Part shown: in pieces, positions 9,982-18,288 of the stretch
Numbering within the stretch: position 1 is the stretch's first letter
Layout: every line of letters starts with the position of its first letter
Assembly: GCA_034698045.1 (NCBI GenBank)
Contig: JAQGAU010001298.1
Location: 1-20,035 of the forward strand
Source: Paramacrobiotus richtersi
Lineage: Eukaryota > Tardigrada > Eutardigrada > Parachela > Macrobiotidae
Length of the DNA: 20,035 bases
Reading direction: 5' to 3'
Position numbers and translations under genes: made by a program
The notes under the pieces: model-generated
The model's input: only the letters and a program-made list of their open reading frames with translations
Database searches by the model: none
Told to the model about the DNA's origin: nothing

Positions 9982-10152
9982 TACGAGGACATCGACATGC
10001 TGTGCGCCGCCTACGTCACATCGACATGCAACGCGCCACCCAGCCTGTGGCTCACAGCACATGCTAGCGCATGCTGTCTGTGCAGCGTGATCGGGTGGCG
10101 CATTGCATGTCGGTGTGACGTAGGCGGCGCACAGCATGTCGATGTCCTCGTA
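9982..10152. repeat. Long near-perfect hairpin (60-bp arms, 51-bp spacer)
   Basis: The left arm 9982-10041 and right arm 10093-10152 are reverse complements at 58 of 60 positions. The 51-bp spacer is itself partly self-complementary around ACATGCTAGCGCATG, so nearly the whole 171 bp can fold back. Each arm holds two related units that share CATCGACATGC followed by a GCGCC block, giving a repeat of about 30 bp within the arm. It is clearly more GC-rich than its flanks. It lies between two convergent genes, starting 88 bp past the stop of the minus-strand gene at 10240. It could be a foldback/MITE-like element or a transcribed hairpin giving small RNAs. No coding is needed to explain the overlapping open frames. 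Confidence 0.9.
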
Positions 10153-10239
10153 GCAACTCTACAAGATCAGCAATCAAACACTGGTGAACACTTCGAAATT
10201 TTACTAAAGAACTTGGAAACCGGGCCCTGTTAAAACTTG

Positions 10240-11341
10240 TTATTCAGATTCAGATTTCAGACACTGAAGCAGTGTATGCAAAGTAAGCTTCGTCAGCTGT
10301 CGAATATCGACACAGTCAAGCCCAGCGTCTCCATCAGGAGAAAACAGCATCCCGCGATAGTGCACACCGTCTCGAGGGTCCAAGGTCTGGGTAGCGTTCC
10401 GGATCTGCAAAACACAGCGTGTTACCGGCACAGCACGTTTACTCATCAACTACACCAACGCAGCACTGCAGTGAACGACAAGACGCGTAGGTACCATGCA
10501 GTTGTTCTCTCAGGCAAATTTCTATGCATTATTATAAATTTATAATCATTAGCGAAAGCGGGATGCTCACACATTTACAAATCTTACAACAAGCTACATC
10601 ACTGTTAGGCTGTTAGCTCACCGATATAATATTATGGTGGCCAGAAATACCTACACATCTTCTTTAAGTACACATCCAACCATAATGCTCTGTTTTTGTA
10701 ACCTTTTTCTGTATATATTATTATTATCTTCGAGCACAGCACGGTGCTTGTGCCGTCCTTTTGAAGGTGCGCTGCGCTGCCCAGCTGGACTACGCTGGCG
10801 GGTAGCATGAGGTGTGAACTCTGCTCTCATTCATTTGACAAAAACGTTCCTCTCACTGCCTCACCTGAGCAATTTTATCGGCTTCCGGCGTCGGGGCAGT
10901 ATTGCTCTTCTTAATCCACTCCTCCAGACGCTCCATATCTGCAGCGTTCAGATCGTGGAGCTCACTGTTCAGCATGACCCAGAAGCTGTTTACAGTCACT
11001 TGGCGCGTCGTACGGTTCTTCGGGAATCGTAAAGTCAAATATCCGTGATTTGCGCCGGATTGTCCCAGGTTCAGGTAAATGCGGACGTTCTTCGATCAAA
11101 ACAACCTGCTGACAAACAGCTGCTAAAGATGCGAAAAAATCGTGCAGAGCATTCACCCGGTTAGCAGCGTCAGCGAAGAAACACCATTCTCCGGCCAGCA
11201 GAATCACCTCGGCAGGCGGTAGTTCTTTTTCGGCCAAAACACGCTGCAGAGACCCGGCAAGTCCTGGTAGCCGGCCGCCCCAACCGCGCCTACCGTGCAG
11301 GACCAATACCTTCGTTTGAATGGTCCAGCCGTGGTACAAGG
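10240..11341 (-). CDS. Multi-exon gene of unknown family, reading frame interrupted, 5' end not found
   Basis: The last exon is 10404-10240 (55 codons with stop), starting after a strong acceptor (TGTTTTGCAG) and encoding IRNATQTLDPRDGVHYRGML and ending LLQCLKSESE. The exon before ends at 10865 with donor CAG/GTGAGG, phase 0, leaving a 460-bp intron. Reading back, this exon uses one frame up to about 11095 (FWVMLNSELHDL and ERLEEWIKK), while a second frame is open from 11341 to 10962 (VLVLHGRRGWGGRL, then AEVILLAGEWCFF and QQVVLIEERPHL). The frames differ by one base and must join between 11095 and 10962, but I see no intron of normal size there, so a frameshift (pseudogene or sequence error) is likely. 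An acceptor AG at 11343-11342 suggests an upstream exon I could not find. The alternating strand/helix pattern of the long part recalls an SGNH-type alpha/beta fold, without its catalytic GxND. This is weak and I do not name the protein. Confidence 0.5.
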
Positions 11342-11821
11342 CTGTTCAACGAGTGCGGGCAATAAGTCCATCTACATGTATAGTGCGCAAAACGGAGTTA
11401 CAGTCCACAGCGAATGTGTATTGTATTTTTGGAGCAAATAAAAAGAAGTTAACCATTATTTTGACTATAATTCCTTGCTAGAGGATCCGTAGGACCGTAG
11501 CGCCATCCGAAAAGTTTGGAAGTATGATAAATTGGTAAGTACCTGCATAAATTGTGAGGCAAACTAATGTTTGGCACTATTTTGGGTCAACAGTCAAAGG
11601 GTCATCCGCCATCGTGTCGTACTGAACCATTCCATGCGTTTATTTTCATCAGTAACACAAGAAGAAGATACACCACTATGTGCTAGCTTTTACTTAATAT
11701 AGGACACGGAGAAGTAAGAATGTAAGATGTGAGGTGTGTAGTGAACTAGTAAAAGACACAACCTGCCTGTAACGAAATGTTACCATAATTATACAGTCCA
11801 AACCGGTAGCGCCGCACCAGT
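11342..11821. other. Flanking sequence, no gene seen
   Basis: This may hold the missing 5' exon of the unknown minus-strand gene and the 3' untranslated region of the Gly-rich gene ending at 11822. A plus-strand AATAAA lies at 11437-11442 and a minus-strand AATAAA at 11644-11639. No open frame is convincing. Confidence 0.4.
11639..11644 (-). promoter_or_regulatory. Candidate poly(A) signal of the Gly-rich peptide gene
   Basis: Minus-strand AATAAA about 180 nt past the stop codon at 11822, a normal distance for a short 3' untranslated region. Assignment is by position only. Confidence 0.45.
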
Positions 11822-12484
11822 TTAGCCTACAGATTGCAGTAGATATTGGTGGCCTTGAGAGTTTTGATTGTTGGTAGCACGCCCGGCTCCGCGACCTCCT
11901 GTGCCTCTACCGCCCCCGGATGTGCCAGCACCTGCTTTCCCAGCAGCGCCTGCTTTTCCGCCAGCCGCAGCTTTCCCGCCTCCTCCGCCTGCTCCGCCAC
12001 CATGAGCCCTCCTGGATCTAGCATGGGGAACGGGTGCAGTGCCATTCTCTGTTTCTGCCAAGGTTGCCACGTCTCCCGCTGTAGAGCCGTCTTCGCCAAT
12101 TTCGCCCAGCACAGAATTACCGAACACGGAATTTATTACCTGAGAAAGATGAGATTAGTATGCACAGCTGCAAATTACGATTACATTATTACGGCTGAAT
12201 ACTTACCATTTTACTAGCCACCGCCGACCGCGTACATCATATTTTGCTTAATGTAGTAACACCCATAGCAAACCGACAGTAATATCGTAGCAAGAGAACA
12301 TTTCCGAACAGTCTGATTAAATTTCATTGGAAAAACTGCGACAAAGGTCGAAACCAGCTATATTCCATGTAAAATATGTGACTATATATTATTGTGTAAT
12401 CTAAACGTATAAATGCTAAACATCGTTACTTACCATAGTCATCCCGATAACAAGGAAAACAATAGTGGCGTATTTCGATTCCAT
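11822..12484 (-). CDS. Prepropeptide with furin site and acid-free Gly-rich mature peptide
   Basis: Exon 1 is 12484-12434 (17 codons), the intron 12433-12140 (294 bp, phase 0, GTAAGT donor, TCTTTCTCAG acceptor) and exon 2 12139-11822; 122 residues. MESKYATIVFLVIGMTM plus VINSVFG form the signal peptide. Residues 24-57 are an acidic propeptide (six Asp/Glu). RSRR at 58-61 is a classical furin cleavage site. The remaining 61 residues (AHGGGAGGGGGK onward, with GGKAGAAGKAGAG and GGGRGTGGRGAGR) contain Lys and Arg but no Asp, Glu or Cys, and end in an Asn/Gln-rich tail (ATNNQNSQGHQYLLQSVG). This layout is that of glycine-rich antimicrobial peptide precursors of arthropods, though silk-like or cuticular proteins can look similar. 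It is divergently transcribed from the peptide gene at 13173, 688 bp away, and has its own TATA box. Confidence 0.78.
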
Positions 12485-12578
12485 AGTCTAGCTTGAGAGG
12501 TAATCAGGCAATAGTTTTGAATTTTTGGACAGTCACTAATAATTTACAGTACGATTGACACAGGAACAAATGGAACGC

Positions 12579-12585
12579 TTTTATA
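12579..12585 (-). promoter_or_regulatory. TATA box of the Gly-rich peptide gene
   Basis: Minus-strand TATAAAA in the context CATATAAAAGC, about 95-100 bp upstream of the ATG at 12484. It implies a transcription start near 12550 and a 5' untranslated region of roughly 65-70 nt. Confidence 0.6.
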
Positions 12586-13045
12586 TGTCTTAGTTAGCAA
12601 AGCAAAACTGCACAGATCGCTGTTTCTCAAGAGAAAGTGGCGACTTTTCGGGTAAGGACAACCTTGATCCAGTCGGGCCGAACAGCGTAGTTGCTTGCGC
12701 GAAACACTTCATGATAAGTACTTTAGCGGCATGTACGGTGGTTGATGTACCAGTGAGCAGAAATTGCACTACTGTGGCATTACGCGAACTTGCAAAAACT
12801 GCCAGTCGTGTCGGTGTTGTCCACTTCAAATTTTGCCCAAAACTGCTGTGCCTGAATTTACAGCACTTGCGGATGGTTCCGACATGAGTATAATTTCGCG
12901 CAATGGAATTTCTGGACGGCCCGGATAGCTCCTGAAAAACACTTGAGGATAGATTTCCCGACACATCCAGATAGCTAGAGTGTATTCGGAAAGCTGATGT
13001 TTCTAAATAGTCATGATTTTAAGCGAAACGCTGTTGGCGATTCGG
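12586..13045. other. Shared upstream region of two divergent peptide genes
   Basis: This lies between the two outward-facing TATA boxes. It contains a minus-strand open frame (12964-12590) and a plus-strand open frame starting about 12594, both roughly 100-120 codons, with no recognisable domain and no usable start or splice context on the plus strand. It more probably carries control elements for both genes, but I see no motif I can name. An unannotated small exon cannot be ruled out. Confidence 0.35.
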
Positions 13046-13054
13046 TATATAAAA
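13046..13054 (+). promoter_or_regulatory. TATA box of the Cys-tailed peptide gene
   Basis: TATATAAAA on the plus strand, about 120 bp upstream of the ATG at 13173. Expected transcription start is near 13076, leaving a 5' untranslated region of close to 100 nt. Confidence 0.6.
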
Positions 13055-13172
13055 TGACATCCTTCCACACTCGATTATCATATTACTACGCTCCTGTTCA
13101 ACATCCACAACTCGATTTCGTTCTATATACTGCATTTCTAAAAGACAGCAAGCAAGCTACCCCGATCAGGAA

Positions 13173-13603
13173 ATGCTGTTAACGGGCTTTGCCGTCGCTG
13201 TGGTCTGGTCATCGGTAAGTGACCTTATTCTCAAAAACAGCGGATATCTTAACTGCACATTTTATGTTTATTGCAGATCTCTCTTCAAATTTCTTGCCAT
13301 CCCAGTGAAGCCGTTGCAGTCGTGGAATCTGCTTTTGATGAAACAACCACCGCACCGCTAAGCAAGGAACCAGTGCAATCAGATGTTAATTTGCTGTCTT
13401 CCCGCATGCGAAGAGCTCCAAATTTTGGAGATCGTGGCAAGAATTTTGGAGGAGGAAAAACGGGTGTGGATCAAGCGCCGCATTGGCATCCTAGCCAACC
13501 CGCTCCCAAAGTGCCCTGCAAGAGTTACGAGCCACCATTAAAAAACGGCCGGTGCTGTATTCGCATGCTAACAAACGGTATCTGTTTATTTTCACGGGAT
13601 TAA
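13173..13603 (+). CDS. Prepropeptide with furin site, Gly-rich segment and four-Cys tail
   Basis: Exon 1 is 13173-13214 (14 codons), the intron 13215-13276 (62 bp, phase 0, GTAAGT donor, TTTATTGCAG acceptor) and exon 2 13277-13603; 122 residues. The start MLLTGFAVAVVWSSISLQI is a signal peptide, cut probably near residues 20-26. A mildly acidic propeptide follows (to about 56). RMRR at 57-60 is a furin-type site. The predicted mature peptide (61-122) has a Gly/Lys/Asn part (APNFGDRGKNFGGGK), a His/Pro linker (HWHPSQPAPKVP) and a compact cysteine region with spacing C-x11-CC-x8-C (Cys95, 107, 108, 117). A two-part layout of unstructured Gly- or Pro-rich region plus Cys knot is seen in crustacean penaeidins and arasins, but the spacing here fits none I know. 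I infer a secreted antimicrobial or signalling peptide. The poly(A) signals lie some 220 nt downstream. Confidence 0.8.
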
Positions 13604-13822
13604 TTCTGCACTGATCCATGGATCCTTCCGCTAAAACCATCCGTTTCCGAATGTGCGCTTTGGTGATGATTCTTTCCAGGCGATAAGCAAGCGTATCGCA
13701 TGCGTCAAGTCGTCAATTCTGCTTCGCTGAACATTCATTTACAATTTATTACCATGCGCGTTCCCTCTAGCTTATAATTCTCGCTGATTTTATTGTTGCA
13801 ATGTTTTAGTTCTATAAAGAAA

Positions 13823-13828
13823 AATAAA
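13823..13828 (+). promoter_or_regulatory. Poly(A) signal of the Cys-tailed peptide gene
   Basis: AATAAA in a run with further overlapping AATAAA copies up to about 13839, some 220 nt after the stop at 13603. The clean spacing makes this the likely 3' end of that transcript, just before the retrotransposon remnant begins. Confidence 0.6.
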
Positions 13829-13919
13829 TAAAAAATAAATGCAACGTAGTCCGCGGTAATCAAACCCAACCGTATTGTTTCGTGTTAATATAAGCAATAA
13901 TTCCAGACATACTGTACAT

Positions 13920-15335
13920 ACTATACTACGTGCGTTGCTCTTTCGACGCTAAGTGAAAAATTGTCTGGACTGCACGTTATTATCTGTTCGGACAATACGA
14001 GTACTGTTAGTTTTCTCAACCGCTGTTCTACAAAAAATACCACTGCTGTACGTTGGCTAAAACTGGTGCTATACGCTTCCATAAAAAACGATTTCAGATT
14101 TTCTGCTAGACACCGCCCAGGTGTGCAAAATACAATTACCGATGCCTTGAGTCGCATCAGCTTAGATAACAGATACCGAGACATATTAAGAAATACTGCG
14201 CAGAGCAGTCACATACAACGCCTTAAGCTGAAGGAACAAAGCTACCCGCTTGCGGGCGTTCACAATCTGGAGGATTTTGAGCTTGTGAACCGTGAAATCA
14301 CATTCAGTTCAGACAATGACTGAAGCTAGCGTTTCTTTATAGGCCTGGAAAACCGGCTACTTGAGCTGCGTCTTGGTTCGTTGGCGCCTTCTTCAAGAAG
14401 AACCAGAGAACAGCAGTGGAAAAAATTTCAGGACTTCTGCTCGAGAAACGGTTTGAGTTCTGTCCCGGCTAGAGAAAAAACCGTGTGCTTGTATGCCGCT
14501 GAATTGTCGTTAACATGCGAATATACTACAGTTGTGAACTACGTTTCCGCTATAGTATTGTTTCATCAGTTTCGTGACGTTGAACCACCCAACATGAACC
14601 ACTTCTCGATAAAGCAGACATTAGTAGGTTTAAAGAGAGAACGAAGAGAGCTGCCTAACAGAAGAGCGGCGATGACGCCCGAGATTTTAGAAGCTATATT
14701 CCGATCATTAGGAGATATTCCAGAAAATGTGCGCAGAACATTTTCTGCCGCATGCCTGGTGCGATTCTTTTCGCTACTTCGAAGCGCTAACCTGTTCGCT
14801 CAACTCGGAAAAACCGAAAGAAAGTTTTTGCTATACAAAGATATCATATTCAGCAGGAACCACGCAGTTTTAACTGTTTCTGTGCTGAAAACAAATCGCT
14901 TCATGGATGCCACGGCTGAAATTCCAATTCCGCTAATTAAAAACAACTTGGTGTGCCCCGTCACTGCAGTGAATGCTATGGTGAAGAGAGTTAAACCGGA
15001 AGCTTGTGAAGCCTTATTTTCGTATCGGGCAAACAATCGGGTAGTGGCATTAACTGGTAAATACTTCAACTCGCTACTCAAAGCTGCAGTAGGCCACTGT
15101 GCCTGTGGGCTGGAATCACCACACTGGTCGGCACACTCTCTTCGACGTGGTGGTACGACGTTTGCAGCATCAATCGGTGTGTCGGACGCGACGATCAAAG
15201 CCCAGGGAAACTGGCGCAGTGACTGCTTTGAACGCTACATTGTTCTCGACAAAGACCACAGAGACCGTTTTGCCAGTTGCATGGGAGCCCATATGGAAGC
15301 GCTACAGCCTTTTGGAGGATTTGGAGGGTGACCTT
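13920..15335 (+). mobile_element. DIRS-like tyrosine-recombinase retrotransposon remnant (RNase H + recombinase)
   Basis: This is an incomplete element. The gag and reverse-transcriptase parts expected upstream are absent, because the neighbouring gene's 3' untranslated region ends just before. The first part (about 13920-14322) is the RNase H end of a DIRS-type polyprotein, with an SDNTSTVSFLNR strand and a RHRPGVQNTITDALSR block. The second (about 14340-15331) encodes a tyrosine recombinase of about 320 residues, with an LLRSANLF arginine motif, HSLRRGGTTFA (HxxR) and GNWRSDCFERYI carrying the tyrosine. The order RNase H then recombinase is that of DIRS/PAT-like elements and excludes a Crypton. 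I see no terminal or split repeats. The recombinase frame looks open and the RNase H recognisable, so the insertion is probably not ancient, but the element as a whole cannot be functional as seen. Confidence 0.82.
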
Positions 15336-16739
15336 CGGCCGTTAACGATACATGCAGCAATGCCGGCAGGAAACTGCTAAGATGGTTGTGAATAAATCAT
15401 CACCCCCGATCACCCGTTTGGCATGTACACGTATCCCTAAACGTATTCCTCAGCGTAGTGAGCAATGTGGAAGATTCCTTCTGGAATCTGGTTATTGCGT
15501 CACAAGCATAGGACCGCCTCTCCGCCTGTGGATGACCAATGGCCGCGCTACATCGGTAGCCGCGGCACACATGTATAAGGACGAAAACTGGCCAGTTAAC
15601 TCATCACTTTTCATGTAATCGGTTTGATGCATTTTTATGTTGGCTTTTACACAGTAGCTTCTGCCTTCTTGTATCCAAGTGATTGTTCAGTGCTAAACTT
15701 TAGCGTTCGTTTTTGTTTTTTCGTTCGTTTTAGAAAGCGCCTCACTGTACACACCATTGGTAAAGAAAAGTATATTTTAAAACAATAGAGAAAGTGATTG
15801 ATTGTTGTGGAATAGCAGTAGAAATAATAGTATTAAGAACTATAGGATGACAAGCGTGACCAAAGCATTAGAATAACAATTAGAAGAACGGAACAAAAAA
15901 CGTCATGGTTTTTAAGTGCATGGACGTATCATGGGCCGGGTTCATGCATGGCGACTAATGCACTGGGCGGTCACTATACATATTGTACCTTTTAATTACA
16001 TTGTCTGAATGATTAATGCCTTTCGTTAACAAGATTTTTCCAGTGTCACGTGCGACGTGAAATTGGTACTTTTGCACAGGTTACGACGCAACGTATCTAA
16101 CTTTAGATCTATAATACTCCCGGCAGTCCCGTATTATCAAAATCTGACTAACAAAAACTACAGCGGAAAACCAATGTCATATTCGGATTCCCATAGTCGA
16201 AAACTGCGTCAAATAGCATCCAATTTCGAATATTTTTATCCGGCGTAAAACGCTCGGTAAAACAAAGCTGGCCGATTCCTGTTCAAGGTCACCTTGAAAG
16301 TCGCTGTAGTTTAAAGATACGGTTGCTGAGAAAATGACGGTATGAACTAAACAATGGAAAAATGGTCTAAACAGTAAAGTTTTAAAAAGCGAAGGCAAGG
16401 AACGAATATTCAGTTTATACTTTAGAATCTTAATTGTCAATAATGGTTGAAAACACAATATACGCGGCAACCGCCCTGCGGTTATTGCAGCTGGCCATGT
16501 ATCCCAGCACCACTGCTACTTGTACCTGCAGATAGGGTGCACACTTGACAGCTGCTCTGAAGTGAATTTTTCTTCCGGATTCCGGATTTTTTTCCATATT
16601 CATTTCAACAGCCCCATTTCCACACAGTTGCTGCGTCAACGTTCCACCAGGAAAAAATTCTTACTTATTGATAATTTGGTTACGTTCATCCTGCCTGTTT
16701 AGTCAGCTCATTGTTATTTATCTGCAATACACATTCAGA
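15336..16739. other. Gene-free stretch after the retrotransposon
   Basis: Open frames at 15352-15618 (plus) and 16430-16639 (minus) have no domain and no splice partner. A TTCGTTTT(T)GTTTTTTCGTTCG T-rich run is at about 15703-15731. Part of the left end may still belong to the retrotransposon remnant, whose right border I cannot see. The right end is the promoter of tetraspan copy C. I see no RNA gene. Confidence 0.4.
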
Positions 16740-17495
16740 ATGTGGCCCATCTCTCGCTTCGCCAAGTTCTACGGATATTTCCTCATGATTGCTGGTGTAC
16801 TCTACATAATTGTGGGACTTGCAACCCTGAGTAAGAAAGCTTCTTTACGGTGATAGGATCATAGATTTGGTCAAATGTGATCCTTTCCAGTTCTAGGACG
16901 TTCCTGCAAAACAGCAATCTGCCAAGCCATCCACCTGTTGCACATGTCTGTATCGGTCCTGACAGTTTACTACGGACGCAAGCTGTACCGAAATGGCTCC
17001 ATGTGGCTGCCCAATCCGACACTGGACCTCCTGCCCCAACTGCTATCCCCACTGAAAAACAACATGTGGATCTTCACGGGACTGGACAGTCTGTATGGTA
17101 TCTGTGGTTTCTGTCCCCCTTGTTGGCCTATCTGCGCTGCGTTCAATCCCGATATTCCCGATTCGCTAGAATCCTGTCCACCTGCAGCGATAGCAGCACT
17201 CATCTTTTATATGAATATTCAGACCTGGATCTTCAGTCTAAATTTGGTGCTGTTTGGCCTGGTGTTTCTGTTGATCATTCAGAAATGTGATGGACGGGAG
17301 CCCAACGTGCATACTCTCTTGTCGAACATGGTGGAGGGTTCAGTCGTGCTGGTGCGATTGGGTTGGGTGACGAATGTGCTTCTGCTGCGACTGATTCAGC
17401 TGCGTTTCCTATGGGTGCAGTTCCAGGTGAAGAGTGTGCTGACGAAACGGCGTTGGATCCCTGTGCGGCAGGTTGCGTCCACATTTCTGCAGTGA
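16740..17495 (+). CDS. Four-pass membrane protein, local family copy C (divergent)
   Basis: Exon 1 is 16740-16830 (30 codons plus 1 nt), the intron 16831-16890 (60 bp, GTAAGA donor, CCTTTCCAG acceptor) and exon 2 16891-17495; 231 residues. The start MWPISRFAKF and the exon-1 membrane segment match copies A and B in length and phase. Segment 2 ends in YYGRKLY (57-63), a variant of YGIRLYGRK. The middle region is longer and holds a cluster of cysteines and prolines (CGFCPPCWPICAAF, near residues 105-118, then LESCPPAA) which could form disulfides in an outer loop or an acylation site. The end SVLTKRRWIPV matches the LAKRRGLPLV tail of copy B, which ties the three together. It is the most diverged of the three but shows no break. 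The function is unknown. Confidence 0.78.
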
Positions 17496-18288
17496 AATTT
17501 CCGGTTTGTTGAAGTGTGATTTTTTCCGCTGGTGCGTAGCAGAAATTTTTTATGTCAGTCTGAATCGGGCGCTGTCCCATGCAGCTTTATAATTAAGCGG
17601 ATAATGTGAGAACTGTGGCAGAAACATTTAAACACAGAAATCTGTGAAAAAATGAAAAATTTGCCTTTTCTAAACTATTAATTATTGGTATGTGTAATAT
17701 TGTGATGTTCCAGTTCTGATTTGCTGCAGTAATATAATATAAACTTTATTTGCCGGAAATTGCCGCATTACTGACACTAGTTCCCTATCCTAATACTGGC
17801 AAAATCATTGATAATTATTACTATTTATTGATAATATGAGTAAAATCTGCAATGGGTTAAGTAGTAGCAGAAAGTAGGAACTAATCATCGCCGCTGACTT
17901 GCCGCGCATCCATTAATTGTAATTATTTAATCGATGCATAAATTTCACAAGTTTGGAAAGCTAACCTAGTTAGATAAGGAACGCCTAATGACATTCAGTG
18001 TGAATTCTACGAAATAATATCCCTCAACATCACTCAGCATGGCTAATACACACATAGTCATGTGGCAGTTTCAGACGCAATATCGTTTGAATTAATGCGA
18101 GACAAAGCACTCCAGAAAAGGAAAGTCGGAAGGAATTATTTGAATATGGATATTAGACAGGAAACAATACACAGATATATACACAGTACGCAGGAAGCCA
18201 CGTTACCGTATGCAGAGTTTAAGAGCTGTGATAATCATAAACAGAAAATGTTTCAGCAAGACACTTCGCGCGCTGCTCGTGCAAGCCA
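17496..18288. other. 3' flanks of two converging genes, no gene seen
   Basis: Very AT-rich in 17600-17950. TTTATT near 17823 gives a minus-strand AATAAA that could end the F-box gene. The open frame at 18062-18337 (plus) overlaps the F-box coding end and has no support of its own. Confidence 0.4.

Noticed and set aside
9893-10233. Open frames across the long hairpin
   Set aside because: They are a by-product of GC-rich inverted repeats; left and right arms give mirrored peptides.
12590-12964. Minus-strand 124-codon frame and a plus-strand Cys-containing frame
   Set aside because: They overlap each other between two TATA boxes. Neither shows a domain, and the plus-strand frame lacks a start codon at its head.
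15352-15618. 88-codon plus-strand frame after the recombinase
   Set aside because: No similarity to retrotransposon parts and no start or splice support.
16430-16639. Minus-strand 69-codon frame with a donor-like CAG/GTACAAG
   Set aside because: No acceptor or partner exon in phase was found, and no domain is visible.
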